From the NCBI RefSeq assembly GCF_019429525.1, contig NZ_JAHXZL010000004.1, forward strand, positions 310,001 through 374,000: a stretch of 64,000 nucleotides of DNA. Direction: 5' to 3'. This DNA is from Sphingomonas folli. GTDB lineage: Bacteria > Pseudomonadota > Alphaproteobacteria > Sphingomonadales > Sphingomonadaceae. Of this stretch, positions 1 through 7,829 are shown piece by piece. Numbering within the stretch: the stretch's first letter is position 1; the number at the start of each line of letters is the position of its first letter. The notes under the pieces are model-generated. The model was not told the DNA's origin. It worked only from the letters and a program-made list of their open reading frames with translations, and searched no databases. The position numbers and the translations under genes were made by a program.

Positions 1-1074
1 CCGCACGCGGCCGTGGAAGTGGCGGTACACGCGCTCGATCGAGCCGACGTCCATCCCGTCCGAGAAGATCAGCAGCTTGGAGCGCGGGTCGCGGCCGTGC
101 TGCTGCCACCAGCGGATGATCTGCTCGCCCGCCTCGATCGGCGGCGCGCTGTCGGGGCGGAAGCCGGTCCAGTCCGCCACCCAGTCCGGCGCGGCGCGCA
201 GGAAGGCCGCGGTGCCGAAGGCGTCGGGCAGCGCGATCAGCAGGTTGCCGCCATAATGCTGGCGCCACTGCGCGAGCACGCGATAGGGCGCGTCCGCCAG
301 ATCCGCGTCGTCGGCGGAGAGCGCCGCCTCGACCATCGGCAGCTCGTGCGCGTTCGTCCCGATCGCCTCCAGGTCGGCGTCCATCGCCAGCAGCACGTTG
401 GAGGTGCCGATGAAGCGATCGCCCAGCCCCTCCTTGAGCGCCTCGACGCACCAGCGCTGCCACAGGAAGCCGTGGCGCCGGCGCGTGCCGAAGTCGGAGA
501 TGACGAGGTCGGGCAGCTGGCGCAGCCGGTCGACCTTGTCCCACAGCTTCGCCTTGCCGCGCGCGTAGAGCACGTCGAGCGCGAAGCGGTCGTGGTCGCG
601 CGTCGCGGCGCGGGAGCGCAGCTCGTTGATGATGGCGAGCGCGGGGATCTCCCACATGGTCGTCTCGCACCACTTGCCCGCGAAGGTCAGCTCATATTGG
701 CCGTCGACGCGGCGCAGCTCGTACTCGGGCAGGCGGAACGCGGCGAGCCAGGCGAGGAAGTCGGGCGCGAACATCCGCGCCTCGCCGTAGAAGCTGTTGC
801 CCGCCAGCCAGATCAGCTCCTTCTTGGCGAAGCGCACCGTGCGCGCGTGATCGAGCTGGGCGCGCAGCTCGGCCTCGTCGATCACCTCGGCGAGGCGGAC
901 GGTGCGCGTTCGGTTGATCAGCGCGAAGGTCGCCCGCGTCTCCGGGTGGAGGCGGCGGATCATCTGCAGCATCAGCAACTTGTAGAAGTCGGTGTCGAGC
1001 AGGCTGCGGACGATCGGGTCGAGCCGGAAGCTGTGGTCGTAGGTCCGCGTCGCGATGTCGGTGACGGTGGTCAT
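1..1074 (-). CDS. pncB: Nicotinate phosphoribosyltransferase, C-terminus cut by window edge
   Basis: Converts nicotinate plus PRPP (with ATP) to nicotinate mononucleotide, the entry step of the cytoplasmic NAD salvage (Preiss-Handler) pathway. The visible 358 codons begin [15 protein letters not shown] and contain the family's N-terminal segment [11 protein letters not shown], the GTSNVLLA segment, the GTNAHELPM segment that holds the histidine phosphorylated in this family, and the phosphate-binding [14 protein letters not shown] stretch. The usual length is near 400-435 residues, so only the last part lies beyond base 1. The start at 1074 is the first ATG of the frame; no strong Shine-Dalgarno is visible. 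A bipartite inverted repeat lies just upstream. Product confident. Confidence 0.93.
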   Translation of the reverse strand, partial: MTTVTDIATRTYDHSFRLDPIVRSLLDTDFYKLLMLQMIRRLHPETRATFALINRTRTVRLAEVIDEAELRAQLDHARTVRFAKKELIWLAGNSFYGEARMFAPDFLAWLAAFRLPEYELRRVDGQYELTFAGKWCETTMWEIPALAIINELRSRAATRDHDRFALDVLYARGKAKLWDKVDRLRQLPDLVISDFGTRRRHGFLWQRWCVEALKEGLGDRFIGTSNVLLAMDADLEAIGTNAHELPMVEAALSADDADLADAPYRVLAQWRQHYGGNLLIALPDAFGTAAFLRAAPDWVADWTGFRPDSAPPIEAGEQIIRWWQQHGRDPRSKLLIFSDGMDVGSIERVYRHFHGRVR

Positions 1075-1179
1075 GCCGCTGGCATAAGCGGTGCGGGGTC
1101 GGCGATGAAAGGGGGTGCCTGGAAGGCGCGCCCCTTTGCCGCCGACCGCGGTCGTGGGACGCCGCGGCGCCGCCCCCTC

Positions 1180-1281
1180 CTCCGTCGTCCCCGACTTGTC
1201 CCGGGATCCAGCCTAACGCATGCGCCGATGCCGCTGCTCTCGCGGACCGGTGGATCCCGGGACACGTCCGGGACGACGGAG
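1180..1281. repeat. Bipartite inverted repeat, family A
   Basis: Two 31-base arms, 1180-1210 and 1251-1281, are near-perfect reverse complements. Each arm also contains its own small palindrome around the CCCGGGATCC side. The spacer is about 40 bases. The same design recurs at 52903-52999 and, degenerated, at 57156-57230. It occupies most of the 265-base gap upstream of pncB; nothing else coding is seen there. The architecture resembles a REPIN (paired REP sequences). Confidence 0.75.
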
Positions 1282-1339
1282 GGCAGAAGCGACCGCGCCC
1301 GTCATAGACGATCGGCCGGCGGCCCGTCTCTCGGTCACG

Positions 1340-1984
1340 TCACCCCCCGAACGACCGCCCCCCGCCCCAGCCCCCGCTCGACCGTGCGGAGACGCGCCCG
1401 CCGAAGCCGCCGCGCGACACCACCGAGCTGCGCGTCTGGATGCGCTGCGTCGTCACCGGCGCGGTCACCGCGCGCGAGCCGACCTGGTAATTATACCCAC
1501 GCCCGCCATAGCCGCCGCCGTACAGCCACGCGCCGCCCGGCGTGTAATAACGGTCGTCGCGTCCGCTGCGGTACAGGCCCGAGTAGCGGTAGCCCGGCGC
1601 GTTGAGCAGCCGCCCGATCATGAAGCCGGTCAGCAGCGGCACGAAGAAGCTCTGCCCGCCCTCGTTGCGGACGAGGCAGTTGCCCGAGCCGAACTGGTCC
1701 TCGCACACGTCGCGGTCGGCGAAACGCGGCGCGGTCTTGCCGTCCTCCGCGGCGGCGTTCCGGGCGGCCTCCTCGCAGGTCACCTGCGCGAAGGCGCCGC
1801 TCGCCTTGCACTCGTCGACGCTCTTGAACGCGGCGACCTCGGTGGGCGCGCCGTAGCGCTCGCGCGAGACCTGCTCGTCGCTCGGCTGCGGGTCACAGGC
1901 GGAGAGCATCGCCAGCGCACTCGCGGCGGAGAGGCCGGCCGCGGCGGAGCGCAGGCGACGGCGCGGGGCGATCGAGTCGGTCAT
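1340..1984 (-). CDS. yjfM: DUF1190 (YgiB/YjfM) family lipoprotein
   Basis: A 214-residue envelope protein of unknown biochemical function. The N-terminus has a charged start, a hydrophobic stretch and a lipobox LSAC with the lipidated Cys at residue 30, so an exported lipoprotein is predicted. The middle holds conserved cysteines (DECKASG, TCEEAA, DVCEDQ, GNCLVRN). A hydrophobic, Gly/Tyr-rich region follows. The last ~50 residues are a low-complexity Gly/Ser/Arg tail ending GGGRSFGG. E. coli YjfM is about the same length. It follows the DUF350 gene by 7 bases, and its Shine-Dalgarno (GAGG) overlaps that gene's stop. Family assignment is supported by the neighbouring DUF350, DUF2491, DUF2170, PspA-like and ATP-grasp genes. 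Confidence 0.85.
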   Translation of the reverse strand: MTDSIAPRRRLRSAAAGLSAASALAMLSACDPQPSDEQVSRERYGAPTEVAAFKSVDECKASGAFAQVTCEEAARNAAAEDGKTAPRFADRDVCEDQFGSGNCLVRNEGGQSFFVPLLTGFMIGRLLNAPGYRYSGLYRSGRDDRYYTPGGAWLYGGGYGGRGYNYQVGSRAVTAPVTTQRIQTRSSVVSRGGFGGRVSARSSGGWGGGRSFGG

Positions 1985-1991
1985 GACGACC

Positions 1992-2408
1992 TCAATAGGT
2001 CATGCTGGCGGCGTTGAGCAGCCCGACCGAGATCGACGTCGCGGCGGCATAGACGCCGCTGGCAACATTGCCTTCCTCGAGCCGGCGGACCATGTCGCGC
2101 ACCACGACGCGGCGCACCACTAGGCTGGCGAGCACCTGGATCGCGCCCGCGAGCACCCCCCAGGCGACGAACTCGATCGGGTCGCTGGTCTCGCTCAGCG
2201 CCGAGGCGAGCGGGAGCGCGAAGCCGAGGATCGCGCCGCCGAAGGCGAGCGACGCGGCGACGTTGCCCTGCGCCACCAGCGCGCCTTCGTCGTAGGGCGT
2301 CGATCTCTGGTAGATCGCCTTGAACAGTGCGAGCAGCACGCAGGCCAGCCCGAAGGCGAGCAGGAAATGGCCCGCGCCGGCGAGATAGGCAGGAAGGTCG
2401 AGCGTCAC
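1992..2408 (-). CDS. yjfL: DUF350 (YjfL) family inner-membrane protein
   Basis: A 138-residue protein with four predicted membrane segments (about residues 12-30, 53-70, 80-98 and 118-136) and a short charged loop VVRRVVVRDMVRRLEEGN before the last helix. This is the DUF350 pattern, with the length of E. coli YjfL. The start is GTG at 2408, preceded by GGGAGA about 7-9 bases upstream. It is the middle gene of a yjfK-yjfL-yjfM operon on the minus strand. No enzymatic motif is visible. A channel or scaffold role for the associated PspA-like and lipoprotein partners is inference only. Confidence 0.88.
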   Translation of the reverse strand: MTLDLPAYLAGAGHFLLAFGLACVLLALFKAIYQRSTPYDEGALVAQGNVAASLAFGGAILGFALPLASALSETSDPIEFVAWGVLAGAIQVLASLVVRRVVVRDMVRRLEEGNVASGVYAAATSISVGLLNAASMTY

Positions 2409-2497
2409 GATGGCGTCTCCCGGGTCAGTGGCGGGGCGGAAGGTGGAAGGAGAGGCTGAGCGAAGTGCCGGAGACTAGCCCCGCACTCTCCCACCCA

Positions 2498-2595
2498 CGT
2501 CATCCCCGCGCAGGCGGGGATCCATAAACGCTGACGGTGCGGCTCCATCGCGGACGTCCGCGCGTCTGGATCCCCGCCTTCGCGGGGATGACGGG
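2498..2595. repeat. Bipartite inverted repeat, family B
   Basis: The left arm around 2498-2524 and the right arm around 2567-2595 are inverted copies of a CGTCATCCCCGC...GCGGGGATCC motif, each arm a small palindrome in itself. A second full copy lies at 50390-50485 and a half copy at 5879-5906. It is in the 272-base gap between the yjfK and yjfL genes of one apparent operon, so it may form a hairpin in that transcript. Confidence 0.75.
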
Positions 2596-2664
2596 AGGGA
2601 AGCGAGGATGACGAAAGGGAAGCGGGGATGACGAAAGGAAGCGGGGATGACGGAAGGGTAAAGG
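2586..2664. repeat. Short tandem repeat, four units of about 20 bases
   Basis: Four head-to-tail units starting GGATGAC at 2586, 2606, 2626 and 2645, each 19-20 bases with one to three differences. The first unit is the outer end of the adjacent family B inverted repeat, so the array looks like local expansion of that end. It finishes about 17 bases before the yjfK stop codon. Confidence 0.7.
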
Positions 2665-2680
2665 GAAGGAGCGGCCCCGC

Positions 2681-3322
2681 TCACGCGCTGAACTCCGCCG
2701 GCGACAGCGGCAGCCCCACCATGATGTCGTGGGTCGTGTCGCCGCCCTCGGGACTGGTCGCCACCGTGAGCAGCAGCTCCTGCCCCTCGGGCGCGAGGTC
2801 GCGCGCGTAGAGCATGCACTGCTGGCGGATATGCTTCACCGGCGCGCCGTCGCGCTCGTAGTACAGCGCCTCCCACAATTGCACCGGCGGCTGGACCCGG
2901 TCGTCGCCCTCGTACCAGTAGCGGCGGAACGGCGGCAGCCCGCCCTCGACCCACTCGGGCCGGGTCATCCGCTCGCGGAAGGCGGCGTCGTCCCAGCCGC
3001 CGCTGGCATAGGTCGACGACCAGGGGCGGAAGAGCGTGAAATCGTCGGCGTCGCTGCCGTCGGGCTGCTGGCTCACCGCCTGGAGCATCAGCTCATCGTC
3101 GGTGTAGAAGCGGTGGACATAGCCGCCGTCGTCCAGCTTGATCAGCCCCTGCGCGGTGATCTCGAGCGTGTCGCGGTCGAGCGTGAACACGCCGCCCGAC
3201 AGCCGCCGCCACGCCAGCGGGTCGAGCCGCACCATCCGCCCGATCGTGATGTCGCGCACCACCGCCACGCTGGGTCGCGCCGCGTCGTCGCGCCCGCCGC
3301 CGAAGAGGCTGCCGAAGATCAT
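2681..3322 (-). CDS. yjfK: DUF2491 (YjfK) family protein
   Basis: A 213-residue soluble protein of unknown function. The start at 3322 (MIFGSLFGGG) was chosen because it matches the typical short hydrophobic/Gly start of the family and gives the length of E. coli YjfK; the frame stays open upstream but loses coding character. Recognisable segments are the DGGYVHRFYTDDE region, the FRRYWYEGD region and the ARDLAPEGQE-LLLTVATSPEGGD region. It is divergent from the DUF2170 gene across 88 bases, which must hold promoters for both operons. Assignment rests on length, sequence feel and the complete yjf neighbourhood. Confidence 0.82.
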   Translation of the reverse strand: MIFGSLFGGGRDDAARPSVAVVRDITIGRMVRLDPLAWRRLSGGVFTLDRDTLEITAQGLIKLDDGGYVHRFYTDDELMLQAVSQQPDGSDADDFTLFRPWSSTYASGGWDDAAFRERMTRPEWVEGGLPPFRRYWYEGDDRVQPPVQLWEALYYERDGAPVKHIRQQCMLYARDLAPEGQELLLTVATSPEGGDTTHDIMVGLPLSPAEFSA

Positions 3323-3410
3323 GCCCTCACCCGTCGCGCCTTTCCTTGCCCACGGGTGCGGGCTATTGCGGGGGGTGTCAAGCAGGCGACAACGGCAGGA
3401 GCAGCGATCG

Positions 3411-3851
3411 GTGAGCGACACGGCGCGGGTATGGACGATCGGTCGCCTGGCGGACGCGCTCGGCGCGCACGGCAAGAACTCGGGCGAGGAACTGAGCGTC
3501 GAGCGGATCGAGTCGGCCGAGCCGGTCTTGCGCGTGACGATGCACGACCACGGCGATCTCGCGGTGTTCGTCAGCTGCGCGGGCGAGCAGATCGTCGTCT
3601 CGACTCTGTTGTGGCCGGTCGACGAGCAGCCCGAGGCGGACAAGTTCAACCGCTTCCTGCTCAAGGCGCAGAAGATGGTGCCGCTCTCCAACTTCGCCAT
3701 CACCGAGCTGGACGGGCGCGAATATTACGAGCTGATCGGCGAGCTCTCGATCGAATCGAGCGAGCGCGAGATCCTGATCGAGCTGCGCGTGCTGGCGCAG
3801 AACGCGCTGGACGCCGCGGCCGACCTGCGCGACGCCTTCGCCGCCGCCTGA
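3411..3851 (+). CDS. yjfI: DUF2170 (YjfI) family protein
   Basis: A 146-residue cytoplasmic protein of unknown function. The GTG start at 3411 is preceded by AGGAG with a 9-base spacing (3397-3401), which decides the start against longer in-frame options. The sequence has the family's compact alpha/beta look, with KFNRFLLKAQKMVPLSNF in the middle and an acidic C-terminal helix. It is the first gene of the plus-strand half-operon, 28 bases before the PspA-like gene, and divergent from yjfK. E. coli YjfI has a similar length and the same partner set. Confidence 0.82.
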   Translation: MSDTARVWTIGRLADALGAHGKNSGEELSVERIESAEPVLRVTMHDHGDLAVFVSCAGEQIVVSTLLWPVDEQPEADKFNRFLLKAQKMVPLSNFAITELDGREYYELIGELSIESSEREILIELRVLAQNALDAAADLRDAFAAA

Positions 3852-3879
3852 CCCTCATTCCCTCAAGGACCGATACGTC

Positions 3880-4620
3880 ATGTCGATGTGGAAGCAGTTC
3901 GTCACCCTGGTACGCGGCAGCGCGCACGAGGCGGGGCAGTCGGTGGTCGACGCGCGCGCGCTGACGATCCTCGACCAGCAGATCCGCGACGCCGGCGCGG
4001 CGCAGGCCAAGGCGCGCGACGACCTCGCCACGCTCACCGCCAAGCGCCGCCTGATCGAGAAGGACATCGAGGCGCTCGCCGCGCAGCAGGAGAAGTACGA
4101 GGCCTCGGCGCGCGCCGCGATGGCGCGCGGCGACATGGACCTGGCGCGCGAGGTGGCGCAGCGCCTCGCCACCATCGAGCAGGAGCTCGGCGGCAAGCGC
4201 CCGCAGGTCGAGGAGATGCGCGCCGCCGAGAACCGGATGCGCGGCATCATCAAGTCGGGCGACGGCAAGATCGAGTCGCTCCGCCGCGAGGTCGACGTGG
4301 TGCGCGCCAACGAGAGCGTGCAGCAGGCGCAGGCGGCGATCGCGGCCAACACCAGCGGCGCCTCGTCGCAGCTCGGCTCGGCCGCGGACAGCCTCAAGCG
4401 GCTCAAGGAGCGGCAGGCGGTGCGCGAGGAGAAGTTCCGCGCCTCGGCCGAGCTGGAGGACATGCGCACCGGCGCGGACCTCGACGCCAAGCTCCAGGCC
4501 GCGGGCCTGCTGCCCGGCTCGAGCAGCGCGGACGACATCCTCGCGCGACTGGCGGCGCCGAAAGACGGCGGCACGCCGCTGCGGCTCGATGACCGCAGCC
4601 GCGACACGTCGCGCGACTGA
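3880..4620 (+). CDS. yjfJ: PspA/IM30 family protein (YjfJ)
   Basis: A 246-residue, almost wholly helical protein of the PspA/IM30/Vipp1 (ESCRT-III-like) superfamily, which binds and remodels or stabilises the inner membrane. The N-terminus MSMWKQFVTLVRGSAHEAG is the amphipathic first helix. Residues of roughly 25-190 form long charged coiled-coil helices (DQQIRDAGAAQAKARDDL, then QEKYEASARAAMARGD), and a C-terminal Ser/Asp-rich tail follows. Shine-Dalgarno AAGGA lies upstream. It stands between yjfI and the ATP-grasp ligase gene (8 bases away). No pspF/pspB/pspC genes are near, so this is the YjfJ branch and not the classical Psp operon. Confidence 0.92.
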   Translation: MSMWKQFVTLVRGSAHEAGQSVVDARALTILDQQIRDAGAAQAKARDDLATLTAKRRLIEKDIEALAAQQEKYEASARAAMARGDMDLAREVAQRLATIEQELGGKRPQVEEMRAAENRMRGIIKSGDGKIESLRREVDVVRANESVQQAQAAIAANTSGASSQLGSAADSLKRLKERQAVREEKFRASAELEDMRTGADLDAKLQAAGLLPGSSSADDILARLAAPKDGGTPLRLDDRSRDTSRD

Positions 4621-4628
4621 GCGGCGGG

Positions 4629-5798
4629 GTGGAGCGGGTCCTCAGCGGCGAACGTCCCGGGTGGGAGGACACCGCGCGCGCGATGGGCTTCACCTTCCAT
4701 CATCTCGACGGCCAGCGTTACTGGGACGAGCGCGCTTACTACCGCTTCTCGCTCGACGAGATCGAGGCGCGGATCGAGGCGCCCTCGGGCGAGCTGCACC
4801 AGCTCTGCCTCGCGCTGGTCGAGGAGGTGGTGGCGAGCGACTCGCTGATGCAGCGGCTCGCCATCCCGGCGGCGATGCGCGACGTGGTCGCGGCGTCGTG
4901 GCGCGCGAACGCGCCCTCGCTCTACGGCCGGTTCGACTTCGCCTATGACGGGCACGGCCCGGCCAAGCTGCTCGAATATAACGCCGACACCCCGACGAGC
5001 CTGTACGAGACCGCGCTGTTCCAGTGGCAGTGGCTGGAGGATCGCGTCGCCGACGGTACGCTGCCGGGCGACGCCGACCAGTATAACCGCCTCCACGACG
5101 CGCTGCTGGAGCGGTTCGCGACGCTGTTCACGCCGCGCAGCCTGGTCCATTTCAGCAGCGTGCCCGACTCGATCGAGGACCGGCAGACGGTGCGCTACCT
5201 CGAGGAGGTCGCGCGCCAGGCCGGGCTCGACCCGCAGTTCGTCGCGATCGACCGGATCGGGGTCGATGCCGAGGGCGCGTTCGTCGACGAGGAGTCGGTG
5301 GTGATCGGCGCCCTGTTCAAGCTCTACCCATGGGAGGACATGCTGCGCGAGCCCTATGCCGCGCAGCTGCCGACGACCAAGACCTTGTTCCTCGAGCCGG
5401 CATGGAAGGCCTTGCTGTCGAACAAGGGCATCCTGCCGCTGCTATGGGAGCGCCACCGCGGCCATCCCAATCTCCTCCCCGCCGCCTTCGCCGACGACGC
5501 GGCGGCCGTCGCCGCGATCGGCCCGCGCCACGTCCGCAAGCCGCTGTTCTCGCGCGAGGGGTGGGACATCGCGCTGGTCGGCGCCGGCGACGGCGACGCG
5601 ACGGCGCCGCTGGCCGGCGGCTACGGCGAGGAGGGACACATCCTCCAGGCCTATCAGCCGCTGCCGGTGTTCGACGGCCAGCACGCGGTGGTGGGCTCGT
5701 GGATCGTCGGCGACGAGCCGGTGGCACTATCGATGCGCGAGGACGACGGCCCGATCACGCGCGACCTCGCGCGCTACGTGCCCCACGCGATCACGTGA
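4629..5798 (+). CDS. yjfC: Glutathionylspermidine-synthase-like ATP-grasp ligase (YjfC/YgiC type)
   Basis: A 389-residue C-N ligase of the ATP-grasp superfamily. The family signature is clear: YGRFDFAYDG and KLLEYNADTPTSLYE (about residues 97-120), NKGILPLLWERHRGHPNL, VRKPLFSREG and GSWIVGDEPVALS near the C-terminus. It lacks the N-terminal CHAP amidase of bifunctional E. coli Gss, matching YgiC/YjfC instead. The GTG start at 4629 lies 8 bases after the PspA-like stop. Substrate unknown: homologues are annotated as glutathionylspermidine synthase but the yjf context suggests a ligase acting on a peptide or polyamine linked to the envelope module. Function of the family fold is firm, substrate is open. 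Confidence 0.9.
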   Translation: MERVLSGERPGWEDTARAMGFTFHHLDGQRYWDERAYYRFSLDEIEARIEAPSGELHQLCLALVEEVVASDSLMQRLAIPAAMRDVVAASWRANAPSLYGRFDFAYDGHGPAKLLEYNADTPTSLYETALFQWQWLEDRVADGTLPGDADQYNRLHDALLERFATLFTPRSLVHFSSVPDSIEDRQTVRYLEEVARQAGLDPQFVAIDRIGVDAEGAFVDEESVVIGALFKLYPWEDMLREPYAAQLPTTKTLFLEPAWKALLSNKGILPLLWERHRGHPNLLPAAFADDAAAVAAIGPRHVRKPLFSREGWDIALVGAGDGDATAPLAGGYGEEGHILQAYQPLPVFDGQHAVVGSWIVGDEPVALSMREDDGPITRDLARYVPHAIT

Positions 5799-6017
5799 GC
5801 GGCGGGTGGCGGGAGGCCGGGCGGCAGGGTGTACCGGGCCTCGCCCTGCATAGTCTCCCCCTCATCCCCGCCCCGTCCCGTCATTCCCACGACGGTGGGA
5901 ACCCAGATAGGCCGGCGTTCGCGAGGGAGCCCTATGGGCCGCGCGGCTGGATTCAGCTCAAACCGGTGCCTTGTCCCCCACCGCCCAGTCCGACGCCCCG
6001 CGTCGCCTCCCGCCCCC
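5799..6017. other. Intergenic gap with one half repeat
   Basis: This 219-base convergent gap holds a single palindromic half element at 5879-5906 (CGTCATTCCCAC...GTGGGAACCC), related to family B repeats. No gene or clear terminator is seen. Confidence 0.5.
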
Positions 6018-7829
6018 TCACCCCGCCAGCAGCGTCTGCGTGAAGCGCTGCGCGTCGGTCGCCAGCAGCGACAGCGTACGGTCGAGCGTACTTGAGGCGT
6101 CGCGGAAATGCTCGACCGAGGCGAGGCTGCGCTGCACCGAGGTGCCGATCCGCTCGCTCGCCGCCGCCAGCGCCTGGCTGCGCTCGCGCACCTCGCCGAT
6201 CCGCGCGTTGAGCTGGTCGATCGAGCGCGCCTGACCGCGCGACATCAGCGCCACTCGCCCCGCTCCCTGGTCCAGCCCGGCGATCAGCGCGCCGAGGCTG
6301 TCGGTGTTCGACACCATCGTGCCGATCGTGCCCTGCACCGCCTCGATCGTGCGCCGCACGTCGCTGGTGGAAGCGCCGGTGCGGCTCGACAGCGACTTGA
6401 TCTCCGCCGCCACCACCGCGAAGCCGGTCCCCGCGGTGCCGGCGCGCGCCGCCTCGATGGTGGCGTTGAGTGCGAGCAGGTTGGTCTGCTGCGCGATCGC
6501 GTCGATCACGTCGACGATCTGCTCGATCGTCGCCGCCTGCTGCTGCGACTGCGCCACCGCCGCCTGCGCCTCCTGGGCGTGACGGTTGATCGAGCGCGCC
6601 GCTTGGCTGGTGCCCTCCACCTCCTGGTCGATGTCCTCGAACGCGCCCGCGAGCGAGCGCGTTGCCTCGCTGGCGTCGCGCATCTCCTCGCTGAACTGAT
6701 GCGCGATCGTGTCGAGTTCGACCGCGAGCGCGCGATTGCCGCCGGCCGAGTCGGTCAGGTCGCGCGCGCTGCGGTCGAGGTGCGCCATCGCCTCCTGCGC
6801 CTCGCGGATCGCGCCCGCCACCTGCTCCTCGAAGGTCTGCGCCAGCGCGCGCAGCGTCTCGCGCCGATGTGCCTCGGCCGCGCCCGTGGCGCGCGCCAGC
6901 TCCTCGTCGCGGCGGCGCTCCTGGCGGCGTGCCTCCTCGTGCAGCCGCGCGGTCTCGCGCGCCAGCCGCTCGGCCTCGCCGCGCTGCTGGTCGAAGCGCG
7001 CCAGTGCGGTCACCATCTGCCCCAGCTCGTCGCGGCGTCGCAGCGCGGCGAGGTCGGGCGTGTCGCCCGCGAGCACCGCTTCGGTCGCCGCGGCGATCCG
7101 CGTGATCGAGCGCACCGTGGAGCGGCTGATCAGATAGGCCATCGCCAGGCCCAACGCGGCCGCCAGCGACGACACCAGCACGATCGCCAGCAGCGTCGCG
7201 CGCGTGGCCAGCACCGCGCTGGCAGCGCCCGCGTCGGCGCGCGCGACCCCGGCGCGGGTCATCGCGCGCAGCCGCTGCTCCACGCGGTGCGCGTTGTCGC
7301 GGAACGGCGCCACCATCGCCGCGCTGCTGGCGAAGTCGATCTCCAGCATCGAGGTGATCACACCGACGGTGGCGCGATACTCGCCCAGGTCGGCGAGCAT
7401 GCCGTCCAGCGCGGCGCGCTCGCCGGGGTGGCGATCGCGATAACGGAGCAGCTCGGCGCGGACGCCGTCGAGGTCGCGCTCCACCTTGGCGGCACGCGTC
7501 GGCACGTCGGTGGCGGGCGCGGCGGCCTTGGCGATCAGCAGGCGGTAGAGCTCCGAATCCGCCATCTCGAAGCGCAGCGCGATCGCGTTCAGCTGGCCTA
7601 GGTCGCGCATGTCGACCTGGACGATGCGGCTGACGCTGCGGTCCGCGACCACCAGCGCGGTGGCGCTCAGCACCGCGATCAGCGCGAACAGCACCAGCAT
7701 CAGCAGCGGAGTCGCGGCGACCTTGGCGGTGATCGGACGGTCGGCCAGCCGCACCCGTCGCTCGACGCGATCGGCGAGCGCGGAGAGAGGAGCCAGCACG
7801 CCGGGACGGTCGCCGCGACCGCGGCTCAC
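6018..7829 (-). CDS. Methyl-accepting chemotaxis protein (transducer)
   Basis: A 603-residue inner-membrane signal transducer. The GTG start at 7829 overlaps the TGA of the upstream TonB receptor (GTGA, 4 bases), implying translational coupling; longer in-frame starts lie wholly inside that receptor. Domains: a basic N-terminus, TM1 about 37-62, a helical periplasmic sensor of ~155 residues, TM2 about 220-240, HAMP ([12 protein letters not shown] onward), a long charged coiled coil, and the MCP signalling hairpin with the tip [23 protein letters not shown] followed by [13 protein letters not shown]. No cheA/cheW is in the window. The context (YfiR-like protein and TonB receptor immediately upstream) suggests it senses receptor occupancy through the periplasm. 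Confidence 0.9.
   Translation of the reverse strand: MSRGRGDRPGVLAPLSALADRVERRVRLADRPITAKVAATPLLMLVLFALIAVLSATALVVADRSVSRIVQVDMRDLGQLNAIALRFEMADSELYRLLIAKAAAPATDVPTRAAKVERDLDGVRAELLRYRDRHPGERAALDGMLADLGEYRATVGVITSMLEIDFASSAAMVAPFRDNAHRVEQRLRAMTRAGVARADAGAASAVLATRATLLAIVLVSSLAAALGLAMAYLISRSTVRSITRIAAATEAVLAGDTPDLAALRRRDELGQMVTALARFDQQRGEAERLARETARLHEEARRQERRRDEELARATGAAEAHRRETLRALAQTFEEQVAGAIREAQEAMAHLDRSARDLTDSAGGNRALAVELDTIAHQFSEEMRDASEATRSLAGAFEDIDQEVEGTSQAARSINRHAQEAQAAVAQSQQQAATIEQIVDVIDAIAQQTNLLALNATIEAARAGTAGTGFAVVAAEIKSLSSRTGASTSDVRRTIEAVQGTIGTMVSNTDSLGALIAGLDQGAGRVALMSRGQARSIDQLNARIGEVRERSQALAAASERIGTSVQRSLASVEHFRDASSTLDRTLSLLATDAQRFTQTLLAG

Noticed and set aside
13..1605. An open frame of 530 codons on the plus strand over pncB and the DUF1190 gene
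   Set aside because: Spans two clear minus-strand genes and the repeat between them; no protein-like features.
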